A DNA stretch of 11,137 nucleotides from an uncultured Eubacterium sp. Its GTDB lineage: Bacteria > Bacillota > Clostridia > Peptostreptococcales > Anaerovoracaceae. The notes under the pieces were generated by a model. That model saw nothing but the letters and a program-made list of their open reading frames with translations. It was not told where the DNA came from and searched no databases. The position numbers were made by a program, and so were the translations under genes. Shown one piece after another: positions 1 to 7,258 of this stretch; the stretch's first letter is position 1; the number at the start of each line of letters is the position of its first letter. Location of the stretch: the NCBI GenBank assembly GCA_946614405.1, contig CAMOGZ010000028.1, positions 1-11,137 of the forward strand, in the 5' to 3' direction.

Positions 1-1010
1 TCCTCCCGGGAGTAGGCAAACACTCCCAGTCTGGCAAATCTCTGCTCTTCCACAAAGTCCACAAGCCGGTCATAATCATCCTCGGTCTCTCCGGGAAATC
101 CCACGATCAGTGTCGTTCTGATATGGATGTCCGGGATGACCTTCCGAAGATGATCCAGTGTCCGTTGGAGGGACGCTTCAGTGGATCTGCGGTTCATTCT
201 GCGGAGTACAGGATCACTTGCATGCTGAATGGGAATGTCCAGATAATTGCAGATCTTATCTTCTTCTGCTATGGTCTGAACCAGTTCCTCTGTGATTCTG
301 TCTTCGTAACAGTACATCAGGCGGATCCAGGAGATTCCTTCGATACGGCACAGCTTCCGCAGAAGCTTGGCCAGGGCATACTCGCCGTAGAGGTCTTTGC
401 CATAGTAGGTAACATCCTGTGCGATAAGGATCAGTTCACGGCATCCGGCCTGTGCCAGCCGCTCCGCCTCATCCAGTATGCTCTCCATGCTGCGGCTGCG
501 GTAAGGTCCTCTGATCTGCGGGATCACGCAGTAAGCACAGATATTATTGCAGCCTTCGGCGATTTTCAGATAGGCGGTGTAGGGCTTGTCCGGAAGCTTT
601 CTGGTATACCGGAAACTCTCTGCCAGGTCGCAGGGCCCGTTGCATACGAACCGTTCCGGCTTATTCCCTTCAAAGGTCCGGATCAGCTCCGGCAGTCTGC
701 CGTATTCATTGACGCCGATGAATCCATCCACCTCCGGGATCTCTTCTGCAAGCTCCTGGGCGTAACGCTGGACCAGGCATCCCGAGACCACCAGTTTCTT
801 TCCGGACTCCTTGTATTCCGTCATGGCGAAGATCTCATCGATGGATTCCTTCTTTGCATCATTGATGAAACCGCAGGTATTGACTACGATCACATCGGAT
901 CCTTCCGGATCATCCACGATGGTATGACCCGCTTCCTCAAGGATCCCCTTCGCCACATCTGTGTCCTCGAAATTTTTGGGACAGCCCAATGTATCAAAAA
1001 ATATTCTCAT
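1..1010 (-). CDS. rimO: Ribosomal protein S12 methylthiotransferase RimO, 3' end cut by the window edge
   Basis: This is a radical SAM methylthiotransferase. The family adds a methylthio group to a conserved aspartate of ribosomal protein uS12 using two [4Fe-4S] clusters. I read 336 codons from ATG at 1010; the family is usually about 440 residues, so the C-terminal TRAM domain lies off the left edge. The N-terminal domain holds its three cluster cysteines at C10 (LGCPKN), C46 (NTCGF) and C78 (SGCLVQ). The radical SAM CxxxCxxC motif is GCNNICAYC, with C154, C158 and C161, followed by VIPQIRGPYRS. RimO is preferred over MiaB because of the WIRLMYCYEDRITEEL and DIPIQHASDPVLRRMNRR segments, which I recall as RimO-like. 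The residues after LGCPKN are FEDT rather than the common xVDSE, a small departure. The gene starts 3 bp after the ftsK stop, and its AAAGGA ribosome binding site lies inside the end of ftsK, so translation is probably coupled. Confidence 0.95.
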   Translation of the reverse strand, partial: MRIFFDTLGCPKNFEDTDVAKGILEEAGHTIVDDPEGSDVIVVNTCGFINDAKKESIDEIFAMTEYKESGKKLVVSGCLVQRYAQELAEEIPEVDGFIGVNEYGRLPELIRTFEGNKPERFVCNGPCDLAESFRYTRKLPDKPYTAYLKIAEGCNNICAYCVIPQIRGPYRSRSMESILDEAERLAQAGCRELILIAQDVTYYGKDLYGEYALAKLLRKLCRIEGISWIRLMYCYEDRITEELVQTIAEEDKICNYLDIPIQHASDPVLRRMNRRSTEASLQRTLDHLRKVIPDIHIRTTLIVGFPGETEDDYDRLVDFVEEQRFARLGVFAYSRE

Positions 1011-1013
1011 AGA

Positions 1014-3599
1014 TTACATTCCTTTAGTGTCTTCTTTTAATTGCATAAACTCATCCTCGCTGATGAGGACCTGTCTGGGACGGCTTCCGTCCTGGGGCCC
1101 CACAATGCCCCTTGCTTCCATCTGATCCACGATCCTGGCCGCACGGTTATATCCGATGCGGAACCGTCTCTGAAGCATGGATACCGACGCCTGTCCCTGC
1201 ATGACCACGCATTCTATGGCTTCCGGAAGGAGCTCATCGGCATCCTCCTCATGTCCCGGGGCATTATTGTTTCCATTCTCGATGGTGTCCATGACCTCAT
1301 CGGAGTACTCTGCTTCATCCACCTGTGATTTTACATAGTCGATGACGCGCTCCACCTCCTCATCGGAGACGAAGGTACCCTGTACACGCACCGGCTTGCC
1401 CATTCCCAGTGGGTTGAAGAGCATGTCGCCCTTTCCCACCAGCTTCTCGGCTCCGGACATGTCCAGAATGGTACGGGAGTCGAACTGGGATGATACGGCA
1501 AAGGCGATACGAGACGGGATGTTGGCCTTGATCACACCAGTGATGATATCCACAGACGGTCTCTGAGTCGCAACGATCAGATGCATCCCCGCCGCTCTGG
1601 CCATCTGTGCCAGACGGCAAATGGACTCTTCCACCTGACTGGGTGCAGCCATCATCAGGTCAGCCAGCTCATCGATGATGATAACCACCTGAGGCATGAC
1701 GGCATCAGTCCGGTCTTCGGATTCCATCTTGCGGTTATAAGACGTCAGGTCTCTGACGTTCTCTTCCGCGAAGGCTTTGTACCGATTGGTCATCTCCACG
1801 ACGGCCCAGTTCAGGGCCGCAGCAGCCTTGGACGGTTCCGTGACCACCGGGATCAGCAGATGAGGTATGCCGTTATAATTGCCCAGCTCCACCACCTTGG
1901 GGTCGATCAGGACCAGCTTCACCTCATCGGGGTCGGCTTTGTACAGAATGCTGGTAATGATACTGTTGATGCACACGCTCTTACCGGAACCTGTGGATCC
2001 CGCGATCAGAAGATGGGGCATACTCTTCAGGTCCGCTACGATGGGTTTGCCGGCAATATCCTTACCCACGGCGAATTCGATCTTGGATTTCGCCGTCTTG
2101 AATTCCTTGGAATCAATGATCTCCCGGAGGGTGACCATGTTGATTTTATCATTTTCTACTTCGATGCCCACGGCAGCTTTGCCGGGGATCGGAGCCTCGA
2201 TACGGATGCTCTTGGCCCGCAGATTCAGTGCGATATCATCGGACAGGCCCACGATCTTGCTCACCTTGACTCCCACTGCCGGCTGGATCTCATACCGGGT
2301 GACAGCGGGGCCCTGAGTGACCTGGACCACCTTGGCATCAACATTGAAGTTCCGCATGGTCTCTTCCAGAAGGCGCGCCTTCTCCTTAAGATTATCGTTC
2401 AGCCCGGCGCGGTCCGGCGCAGTGGGAACATTCAGAAGGTCGATGGAAGGCTTTTTGTACTTGTGTGTGGCCTGCTTGTCAGCAGACTTGGTAAGAGCCG
2501 CTCTTCCACCGTCCAGTCCCAGATTCTGTCCGATCTCAGCAGCACCCATGACGATCTCCTGTGTAGATGCTTTCTTGACGTCATAGTTGCCGAGATTAAC
2601 GGGGGCTTCCGGAATGGAACTGAGATCATGGATCTCATCCTCCTCGGAAAGGCCGAACCCTTCCTGAGGAACATAGGAATCCTCCAGGCCGTGAGTGGCA
2701 TCGGCGGTATCTTCTTTCCCATGGAAAAGATCTGTATTCTTCATGAAGTCCAGGACATTGCTGCGTCCCTTCTTACTGGAAGGCTTGCTGTCATTCACCT
2801 CGTTATAGGGGGTAATGATCTTGATATCATGTTCTTCCGGCTGGAATGCCGGGAAATCCCGTTTCTTCTCCGCAGGGGCCGGTGTCGTATCGAAGGGGAT
2901 GTCCTCACCCATCTCCAGCTGCTTTTCCTTCATGAGTTTCTTTTCTTCCCTGCGGTCTCTTACCTTGCGGTACGCCTTGGTCAGCGGTGTGTCCAGAAGC
3001 AGAAGGAGACAGATCAGAATGATCGCCACAGAGAAAATGTACAGCCCGGCTTTCCCAAGGAACTGAACGATGAGAATGCCGATACTCATCCCTGCCAGAC
3101 CGCCGCCCTCCAGATTGGCTCCGTCTTCGAAGAAGGTCCGGAAATTGTACACCAGATGCCCGCTGTCGATAAACCGGGATGAGTTGATGAGGCAGATCAT
3201 CAGCAGCAAAACAAGGGATGCCACGACCGTCCTTGCGGAAAAGTGAGATGCTTTATGAAGGATGAGCAGCAGCCCGATGATGATCAGGTACCATGGGAGA
3301 ACGAATCCAATGACACCAAATATCCCCCGCAGGACCTCGCCCAGAGCATTGCCGAACTCTCCCGCAGAGCGGAACTGAACAGCAAAGAAAATAAACGCAC
3401 CGACGGCGACGTAGATCAGTCCGCAGATCACATCATTGATGCGGCTGCTCTTATCCCGTTCCGCCTGCATGCCGCGGATCTCTTCCCTTGCGGCTGCTTC
3501 CTTCGGAGAATCCTGCTTTTTCTTTTTCTTTTCTTTTGTCTTAGCCGGCTCCGATTTCTTCTTCGGGGCCGACTTCTTTTCTGTTTTCTTGTTTCCCAA
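1014..3599 (-). CDS. ftsK: FtsK/SpoIIIE family DNA translocase
   Basis: This is a membrane-anchored hexameric motor that pumps double-stranded DNA through the closing division or sporulation septum. It has 861 residues; B. subtilis SpoIIIE has about 790. The cytosolic N-terminus is very basic, with 14 lysines in the first 28 residues. Four or five hydrophobic segments follow at about 57-76, 92-114, 122-138, 163-180 and 184-202. Residues 205-390 form an acidic, low-complexity linker. The motor follows, with Walker A GSTGSGKS at 534-541, Walker B VVIIIDELADLM at 638-649 and the family motif ATQRPSVDIITGVIKANIPS at 677-696. A winged-helix gamma domain at about 790-850 (SMLQRRFRIGYNRAARIVDQ) should read DNA polarity sequences. 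The start is TTG at 3599. An in-frame stop lies seven codons upstream, and a near-consensus ribosome binding site sits 7 nt away. Choosing between FtsK and SpoIIIE as a name is not possible from sequence alone. Confidence 0.95.
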   Translation of the reverse strand: MGNKKTEKKSAPKKKSEPAKTKEKKKKKQDSPKEAAAREEIRGMQAERDKSSRINDVICGLIYVAVGAFIFFAVQFRSAGEFGNALGEVLRGIFGVIGFVLPWYLIIIGLLLILHKASHFSARTVVASLVLLLMICLINSSRFIDSGHLVYNFRTFFEDGANLEGGGLAGMSIGILIVQFLGKAGLYIFSVAIILICLLLLLDTPLTKAYRKVRDRREEKKLMKEKQLEMGEDIPFDTTPAPAEKKRDFPAFQPEEHDIKIITPYNEVNDSKPSSKKGRSNVLDFMKNTDLFHGKEDTADATHGLEDSYVPQEGFGLSEEDEIHDLSSIPEAPVNLGNYDVKKASTQEIVMGAAEIGQNLGLDGGRAALTKSADKQATHKYKKPSIDLLNVPTAPDRAGLNDNLKEKARLLEETMRNFNVDAKVVQVTQGPAVTRYEIQPAVGVKVSKIVGLSDDIALNLRAKSIRIEAPIPGKAAVGIEVENDKINMVTLREIIDSKEFKTAKSKIEFAVGKDIAGKPIVADLKSMPHLLIAGSTGSGKSVCINSIITSILYKADPDEVKLVLIDPKVVELGNYNGIPHLLIPVVTEPSKAAAALNWAVVEMTNRYKAFAEENVRDLTSYNRKMESEDRTDAVMPQVVIIIDELADLMMAAPSQVEESICRLAQMARAAGMHLIVATQRPSVDIITGVIKANIPSRIAFAVSSQFDSRTILDMSGAEKLVGKGDMLFNPLGMGKPVRVQGTFVSDEEVERVIDYVKSQVDEAEYSDEVMDTIENGNNNAPGHEEDADELLPEAIECVVMQGQASVSMLQRRFRIGYNRAARIVDQMEARGIVGPQDGSRPRQVLISEDEFMQLKEDTKGM

Positions 3600-3606
3600 A
3601 ATAATC

Positions 3607-3613
3607 CCGCCTT
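3607..3613 (-). promoter_or_regulatory. Ribosome binding site supporting the TTG start of ftsK
   Basis: The minus strand reads AAGGCGG, one mismatch from AAGGAGG, 7 nt before TTG at 3599. No ATG or GTG lies between the upstream in-frame stop and this TTG. The next in-frame ATG is codon 44, which would remove the lysine-rich head. The TTG start is therefore favoured. Confidence 0.6.
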
Positions 3614-3627
3614 TTGATTATCTCTGA

Positions 3628-4467
3628 TCAATGTTGAAAGAACACACTGTAAACAATGGTCGCGATCCCCAGTACCCAAACGTAATATGCGAACCATTTC
3701 AGTTTCTTGTCTACGACTACCTTGATCATAGCCTTAATGGCCAGAACGCCGCTGACGGCAGCCACCACCATTCCGACGATCATGGGACCTGCGGCGATTC
3801 CCTCCGTGGTAGCCTGAATGGCGTCCGGCAGCTCCAGAATCGCTGCGCCAAGGATCGAAGGAATAGAGATCAGGAATGCAAAGCGAACAGCAAAATCACG
3901 CTTCAGTCCTGTGAACAGTCCTCCCACCATGGTGGATCCGGACCGGGATACTCCCGGGCAGATGGCGATTCCCTGCATGATGCCGATAAATATGGCATTC
4001 CGGTAATTCATCTTTTCGATTCCTTTCACCGCCTGGCCGATGCGTTCGCTGAAATACATGAGACAGCCCGTAAAGAGCCAGCCGATGCCGATGGCCCACA
4101 GAGTGCTGTTCAGGCCCTCAAAGAAATCTTCAAATGCGAATCCAATGATCATTGTCGGAATCGTGGCGACGATGATCATGACGCCCAGTTTGCGCACCGG
4201 TCTTTCCTGGATCCGCAGGCCCTTCCCGGTGAATACGTCTGCAAACAGCAGAAACAGTTCCTTGATCAGTGCCCAGATGTCCGACCAGTACATGATGAAT
4301 ACGGAAACCAGTGTCCCGATATGGAGCAGTACGGTAAACATCATTACCTTATCCGGTTCTACCCCGAAGAAATGCTGGAGCAGAGCCAGATGACCGGAAC
4401 TGCTGATAGGCAAAAACTCAGCCAGTCCCTGTACCAATCCTAATAAGATCGCTTCAAAATATCCCAA
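3628..4467 (-). CDS. uppP: Undecaprenyl-diphosphatase (UppP/BacA family)
   Basis: This integral membrane phosphatase converts undecaprenyl diphosphate to undecaprenyl phosphate, recycling the lipid carrier for peptidoglycan and other wall polymers. Extra copies give bacitracin resistance in other bacteria. The length of 279 residues is normal for the family. Both signature regions are present: QGLAEFLPISSSGHL at residues 13-27 (E17, serines 22-24, H26) and PGVSRSGST at 171-179 (with R175). The protein is hydrophobic through most of its length, as expected for a multi-pass protein. The start is TTG at 4467, supported by a strong ribosome binding site; an in-frame stop lies a few codons upstream and no ATG or GTG intervenes. 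The gene lies 18 bp after asd and 28 bp before ftsK with no terminator on either side, so it is probably transcribed from the asd promoter. Confidence 0.95.
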   Translation of the reverse strand: MGYFEAILLGLVQGLAEFLPISSSGHLALLQHFFGVEPDKVMMFTVLLHIGTLVSVFIMYWSDIWALIKELFLLFADVFTGKGLRIQERPVRKLGVMIIVATIPTMIIGFAFEDFFEGLNSTLWAIGIGWLFTGCLMYFSERIGQAVKGIEKMNYRNAIFIGIMQGIAICPGVSRSGSTMVGGLFTGLKRDFAVRFAFLISIPSILGAAILELPDAIQATTEGIAAGPMIVGMVVAAVSGVLAIKAMIKVVVDKKLKWFAYYVWVLGIATIVYSVFFQH

Positions 4468-4476
4468 TTCTGTTAT

Positions 4477-4483
4477 CCCCCTT
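4477..4483 (-). promoter_or_regulatory. Strong ribosome binding site that fixes the TTG start of uppP
   Basis: The minus strand reads AAGGGGG in the 18-bp asd-uppP gap, 9 nt before TTG at 4467. The first internal ATG is codon 42, which would delete the essential QGLAEFLPISSSGH motif. TTG is therefore almost certainly the true start. Confidence 0.75.
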
Positions 4484-4485
4484 AA

Positions 4486-5580
4486 TTATTTAAACGTAAT
4501 ATATCCCTTTTCCACCAGAGCTTCTGCAGAGAGGATCCCGCCTCCTGCTGCTCCTCTGACAGTATTATGTGCCAGACCGATAAACTTGAAATCAAAAAGA
4601 TTGTCCTCACGGAGACGGCCGACGGTAACGCCGAAGCCCTTCTCGTAATCCACATCCAGCTTGACCTGCGGACGATCGTCCTCTTCCAGGTACTTGATGA
4701 ACGGCTTAGGTGCGCTGGGCAGATCCGCTTCCTGTGGGAATCCGCTGAAGTCTCTCAGCTTCTGGATCAGTTCTTCCTTCGTGGGCTTCTTGGCAAAGCG
4801 CACGGAAACAGCGGCAGTATGTCCGTCCAGGACCGGAACGCGAACGCACTGAGCGGAAATGGTGAGTCCTTCCTTCTTGACGATCTCGCCATCCTTGATG
4901 GTTCCCAGGACCTTCAGAGGCTCATCCTCGCTCTTCTTCTCTTCTCCGCCGATATACGGAATAATGTTCTCTACCATTTCCGGCCAGTCAGCAAAGGTCT
5001 TGCCTGCTCCGGAGATGGCCTGATAGGTGCATACCACAGCTTCTGTGGGCTGGAACTCTTCCCATGCAGCCAGTGCCGGAACATAGCCCTGAATGGAGCA
5101 GTTCGGCTTGACGGCGATGAATCCTCTCTCGGTCCCCAGTCTCTTGCGCTGGGTCTCGATGATCTCGTAGTGATCGTCGTTGATCTCAGGAACTACCATG
5201 GGTACATCCGGAGTCCAGCGGTGAGCACTGTTATTGGAGACTACCGGGGTCTCGGTCTTGGCATAGGCTTCCTCGATGGCGCGGATCTCGTCCTTGGACA
5301 TGTCCACTGCGGAGAATACAAAGTCCACCGTGGAGGCGACTTCTTCCACTTCAGAAACATCCATAACGACGATGTTCTTAACAGACTCCGGCATCGGAGT
5401 TGTCATCTTCCATCTGCCTGCTACGGCATCTTCATATGTTTTCCCCTTGCTTCTTGCACTTGCAGCAATGGTAGTTACTTCAAACCAGGGGTGATTCTCA
5501 AGTAAAGAAATAAAACGCTGTCCGACCATGCCGGTTCCACCCAGGATACCAACTTTAAATTTACGGTCAAAATGTCTCAT
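4486..5580 (-). CDS. asd: Aspartate-semialdehyde dehydrogenase, long archaeal/fungal-like type
   Basis: The enzyme reduces beta-aspartyl phosphate to aspartate semialdehyde with NADPH. This is the branch point leading to lysine and diaminopimelate, threonine and methionine. The 364 residues begin with a Rossmann NADP-binding loop, GILGGTGMVGQ at 11-21. The catalytic cysteine is C161 in VKPNCSIQ, and the likely acid-base histidine is H254 in VPVLDGHTAAV. The SNNSAHRW and VVPEIN segments (115-133) and the C-terminal AHNTVRGAAGGG (337-348) fit the subfamily shared by archaea, fungi and many Clostridia rather than the classical E. coli enzyme. ATG at 5580 is preceded by AAGGAGGT at good spacing. 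It is the first gene after a strong promoter. The predicted leader of about 29 nt is too short for a lysine riboswitch, so control of that kind is not expected here. It supplies diaminopimelate precursor next to uppP, which also serves the cell wall. Confidence 0.95.
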   Translation of the reverse strand: MRHFDRKFKVGILGGTGMVGQRFISLLENHPWFEVTTIAASARSKGKTYEDAVAGRWKMTTPMPESVKNIVVMDVSEVEEVASTVDFVFSAVDMSKDEIRAIEEAYAKTETPVVSNNSAHRWTPDVPMVVPEINDDHYEIIETQRKRLGTERGFIAVKPNCSIQGYVPALAAWEEFQPTEAVVCTYQAISGAGKTFADWPEMVENIIPYIGGEEKKSEDEPLKVLGTIKDGEIVKKEGLTISAQCVRVPVLDGHTAAVSVRFAKKPTKEELIQKLRDFSGFPQEADLPSAPKPFIKYLEEDDRPQVKLDVDYEKGFGVTVGRLREDNLFDFKFIGLAHNTVRGAAGGGILSAEALVEKGYITFK

Positions 5581-5615
5581 AGAATGAGTACCTCCTTATA
5601 AAAGACTATCAAATT

Positions 5616-5644
5616 ATTATACCATTGATAATACTTGATTTCAA
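5616..5644 (-). promoter_or_regulatory. Sigma-A-type promoter for asd-uppP-ftsK-rimO
   Basis: On the minus strand the -35 is TTGAAA (5644-5639) and the -10 is TATAAT (5621-5616), with a 17-nt spacer. TG one base before the -10 gives an extended -10. Transcription should start near 5609, about 29 nt before the asd ATG. It sits directly downstream of the rpmF terminator, which separates the two transcription units. Confidence 0.85.
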
Positions 5645-5659
5645 CACATTCAGGACAGG

Positions 5660-5686
5660 AAAAAAGAGGCTGACACGCAGCCTCTT
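5660..5686 (-). terminator. Intrinsic terminator of rpmF
   Basis: On the minus strand a 9-bp perfect stem (AAGAGGCTG paired with CAGCCTCTT) closes a 5-nt loop CGTGT and runs into further T residues. The stem starts 16 nt past the rpmF stop codon. On the plus strand the hairpin is followed by ATCACA, so it should work only in the minus direction. Confidence 0.85.
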
Positions 5687-5701
5687 ATCACATCGCGAAT
5701 A

Positions 5702-5890
5702 TTATGCTTCAGCTTCTTCTCTCAGAACGCTCTTACCATCGTAGTAGTTGCAATTCGGGCATACTCTATGCGGAAGCTTAGGCTGATGACACTGTGGACA
5801 AATAGAAAGTCCTGGAGCGGTCATCTTCATATTAGCTGATTTTCTCTTGTCTCTTCTGGCCTTAGAAGTTTTCCTCTTTGGAACTGCCAT
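5702..5890 (-). CDS. rpmF: 50S ribosomal protein bL32
   Basis: This is a small structural protein of the large ribosomal subunit, 62 residues long and typical for bL32. The N-terminus MAVPKRKTSKARRDKRKS is the family signature: highly basic and extended into rRNA. The zinc-ribbon form is present with C31, C34, C44 and C47 (CPQC and CPNC pairs), so this is the zinc-binding type rather than a cysteine-free paralogue. ATG at 5890 follows a GGGAGG ribosome binding site. The gene has its own promoters and terminator and appears to be expressed mainly as a single-gene transcript, perhaps with read-through from ackA. In many bacteria a DUF177 (YceD) gene lies just upstream and plsX or rnc follows; neither is seen here. 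Confidence 0.97.
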   Translation of the reverse strand: MAVPKRKTSKARRDKRKSANMKMTAPGLSICPQCHQPKLPHRVCPNCNYYDGKSVLREEAEA

Positions 5891-5915
5891 GGTCTACACC
5901 TCCCTTATGATGAAG

Positions 5916-5943
5916 TTTATATCAATCTAATTTTTTTCGTCAA
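5916..5943 (-). promoter_or_regulatory. Candidate proximal promoter of rpmF (P2)
   Basis: On the minus strand, TTGACG (5943-5938) and TATAAA (5921-5916) are separated by 16 nt. The predicted start near 5909 leaves about 19 nt before the rpmF ATG, just enough to include the ribosome binding site. The A-rich spacer favours promoter activity, but the match is weaker than for P1. Confidence 0.5.
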
Positions 5944-5950
5944 CTTCTAA

Positions 5951-5979
5951 AGTATATACTTTATTTCTCCCCATGTCAA
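5951..5979 (-). promoter_or_regulatory. Main candidate promoter of rpmF (P1)
   Basis: On the minus strand a perfect TTGACA -35 (5979-5974) and a TATACT -10 (5956-5951) are separated by 17 nt. Transcription should start near 5944, giving a leader of about 54 nt. A strong promoter is expected for a ribosomal protein gene. It lies in the 129-bp gap between ackA and rpmF, where I see no convincing terminator for ackA. Confidence 0.8.
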
Positions 5980-6019
5980 CAATTATTTTAGATGATATAT
6001 GGTCAGTGGCCTGAGATGA

Positions 6020-7228
6020 TTATCTTCTGCCCAGCTGAACGATCTCGTTGGTGTCTCTTGCGATGACCAGTTCCTCGTTGGTCGGGATAACCATGACCTT
6101 AACAGCAGAATCATTGGTGGACAGGATGGTCTGCTTTCCTCTGATCTGGTTCTTGTACGGATCCAGCTTGATTCCCAGGTTGCCCATGTTGCTGCAGATC
6201 AGGTCTCTCATGTATGCATCGTTCTCGCCTACGCCGCCTGCGAAGATGATAGCGTCAACGCCGTTCATCTCAGCGATATATGCTCCGATGTAGAAACGTA
6301 CTCTCTTAGCGAAGATCTTCAGAGCCAGCTCAGCTCTCTTGTTGTGCTCTTCGTTCATGGCCTTCTCCAGGTCTCTGAAGTCGGAAGAAATACCGGAGAT
6401 ACCCAGAACGCCGGATTCCTTATTCAGGATCGTGGTGACCTCAGACTCGCTGATGCCCTTCTTCTCTGCAAGCAGAGTAACGATGGATGGATCCAGGTCT
6501 CCGCAGCGGGTTCCCATGACCAGACCCTCCAGCGGGGTGAATCCCATGGAAGTGTCAACACTTCTGCCGTGTTTGATAGCGGATACGGAAGCTCCGTTTC
6601 CAAGGTGGCAGGTGATCAGCTTCAGATCATCGATGTCTACGTTCAGCATCTTGGATGCTTCGTCTGCCATGTATCTGTGAGAAGTTCCGTGGAATCCATA
6701 CTTACGGATACCATAATCCTGATAGAATTCATATGGGATCGCATACAGGTAAGCTTCCGGTTTCATGGTCTGATGGAAAGCGGTATCGAATACTGCGACC
6801 ATCGGTTTGCCTGGCATCAGCTTCTCGCAAGCCTTGATTCCCAGGATGTTTGGAGGATTGTGCAGCGGAGCCAGTTCGTTACACTCTTCCAGAACCTTCA
6901 TAACGCTCTCGGTGATCAGAACGGAGTTCGCATACTTCTCGCCTGCATGTACGACTCTGTGTCCGATGGCATCGATCTCGGAAAGATCCTTGATTGCGCC
7001 GTGTTCCGGATCGGTCAGTGCGTCCATAACATGCTTCAGAGCATCGCTGTGGTCTGCCATCGGGGTCTCCAGTATGAACTTATCCTGTCCGATTTTCTCA
7101 TGAGTAATAACAGAACCATCGATTCCGATACGCTCTACCAGACCTTTTACGATCAATTCTTCATTGGTCATGTCCAGCAGCTGGTACTTCAGGGATGAGC
7201 TTCCGCAATTGATAACAAGTACTAACAT
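6020..7228 (-). CDS. ackA: Acetate kinase
   Basis: The enzyme interconverts acetyl phosphate plus ADP and acetate plus ATP. It is the energy-yielding last step of acetate fermentation in anaerobes, usually paired with phosphotransacetylase (pta), which is not in this window. The 402 residues carry the whole active-site set at positions equal or nearly equal to the studied Methanosarcina enzyme: N7 ([11 protein letters not shown]), R91 ([11 protein letters not shown]), D148 (VFDTAFHQ), H180 (GFHGTSH), R241 (GTRCGDLDP) and E385 (PTNEE). The ASKHA nucleotide-binding motif GGVGEN lies at 331-336. ATG at 7228 follows GAGGAG at normal spacing. The gene starts 30 bp after tmcAL and I see no good promoter in that gap, so it is probably co-transcribed with the upstream genes unless a promoter lies within tmcAL. 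Confidence 0.97.
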   Translation of the reverse strand: MLVLVINCGSSSLKYQLLDMTNEELIVKGLVERIGIDGSVITHEKIGQDKFILETPMADHSDALKHVMDALTDPEHGAIKDLSEIDAIGHRVVHAGEKYANSVLITESVMKVLEECNELAPLHNPPNILGIKACEKLMPGKPMVAVFDTAFHQTMKPEAYLYAIPYEFYQDYGIRKYGFHGTSHRYMADEASKMLNVDIDDLKLITCHLGNGASVSAIKHGRSVDTSMGFTPLEGLVMGTRCGDLDPSIVTLLAEKKGISESEVTTILNKESGVLGISGISSDFRDLEKAMNEEHNKRAELALKIFAKRVRFYIGAYIAEMNGVDAIIFAGGVGENDAYMRDLICSNMGNLGIKLDPYKNQIRGKQTILSTNDSAVKVMVIPTNEELVIARDTNEIVQLGRR

Positions 7229-7258
7229 TATTCTTCTCCTCTTCTCTTAAGATGTATT

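Noticed and set aside
123..1040. A 305-codon open frame on the plus strand opposite rimO
   Set aside because: The minus-strand frame encodes clear RimO motifs with all six cluster cysteines. The plus-strand frame is a by-product of its codon use.
1581..3182. A 533-codon open frame on the plus strand opposite ftsK
   Set aside because: It is the antisense shadow of a well-supported gene. Its translation is rich in H, D, R and G with no recognisable domain, and there is no ribosome binding site or promoter evidence.
3428..3697. An arginine-rich 89-codon minus-strand frame spanning the uppP-ftsK junction, starting with ATG
   Set aside because: It overlaps the end of uppP and the start of ftsK in another frame. 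Its basic character comes from the lysine-coding purine tract of ftsK read out of frame.
3631..5505. Long plus-strand open frames opposite uppP (270 codons) and asd (312 codons)
   Set aside because: Both lie entirely inside clearly identified minus-strand genes and show no family motif of their own.
5581..5615. Possible lysine riboswitch before asd
   Set aside because: The predicted leader is only about 29 nt, far too short for an L-box aptamer.
6000..6022. Possible terminator after ackA
   Set aside because: Only a four-base TCAG/CTGA pairing is visible and no T-run follows, so it does not qualify as an intrinsic terminator.
6344..7198. A 284-codon plus-strand open frame opposite ackA
   Set aside because: The minus strand carries every acetate kinase active-site residue. 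The antisense frame has no independent support.
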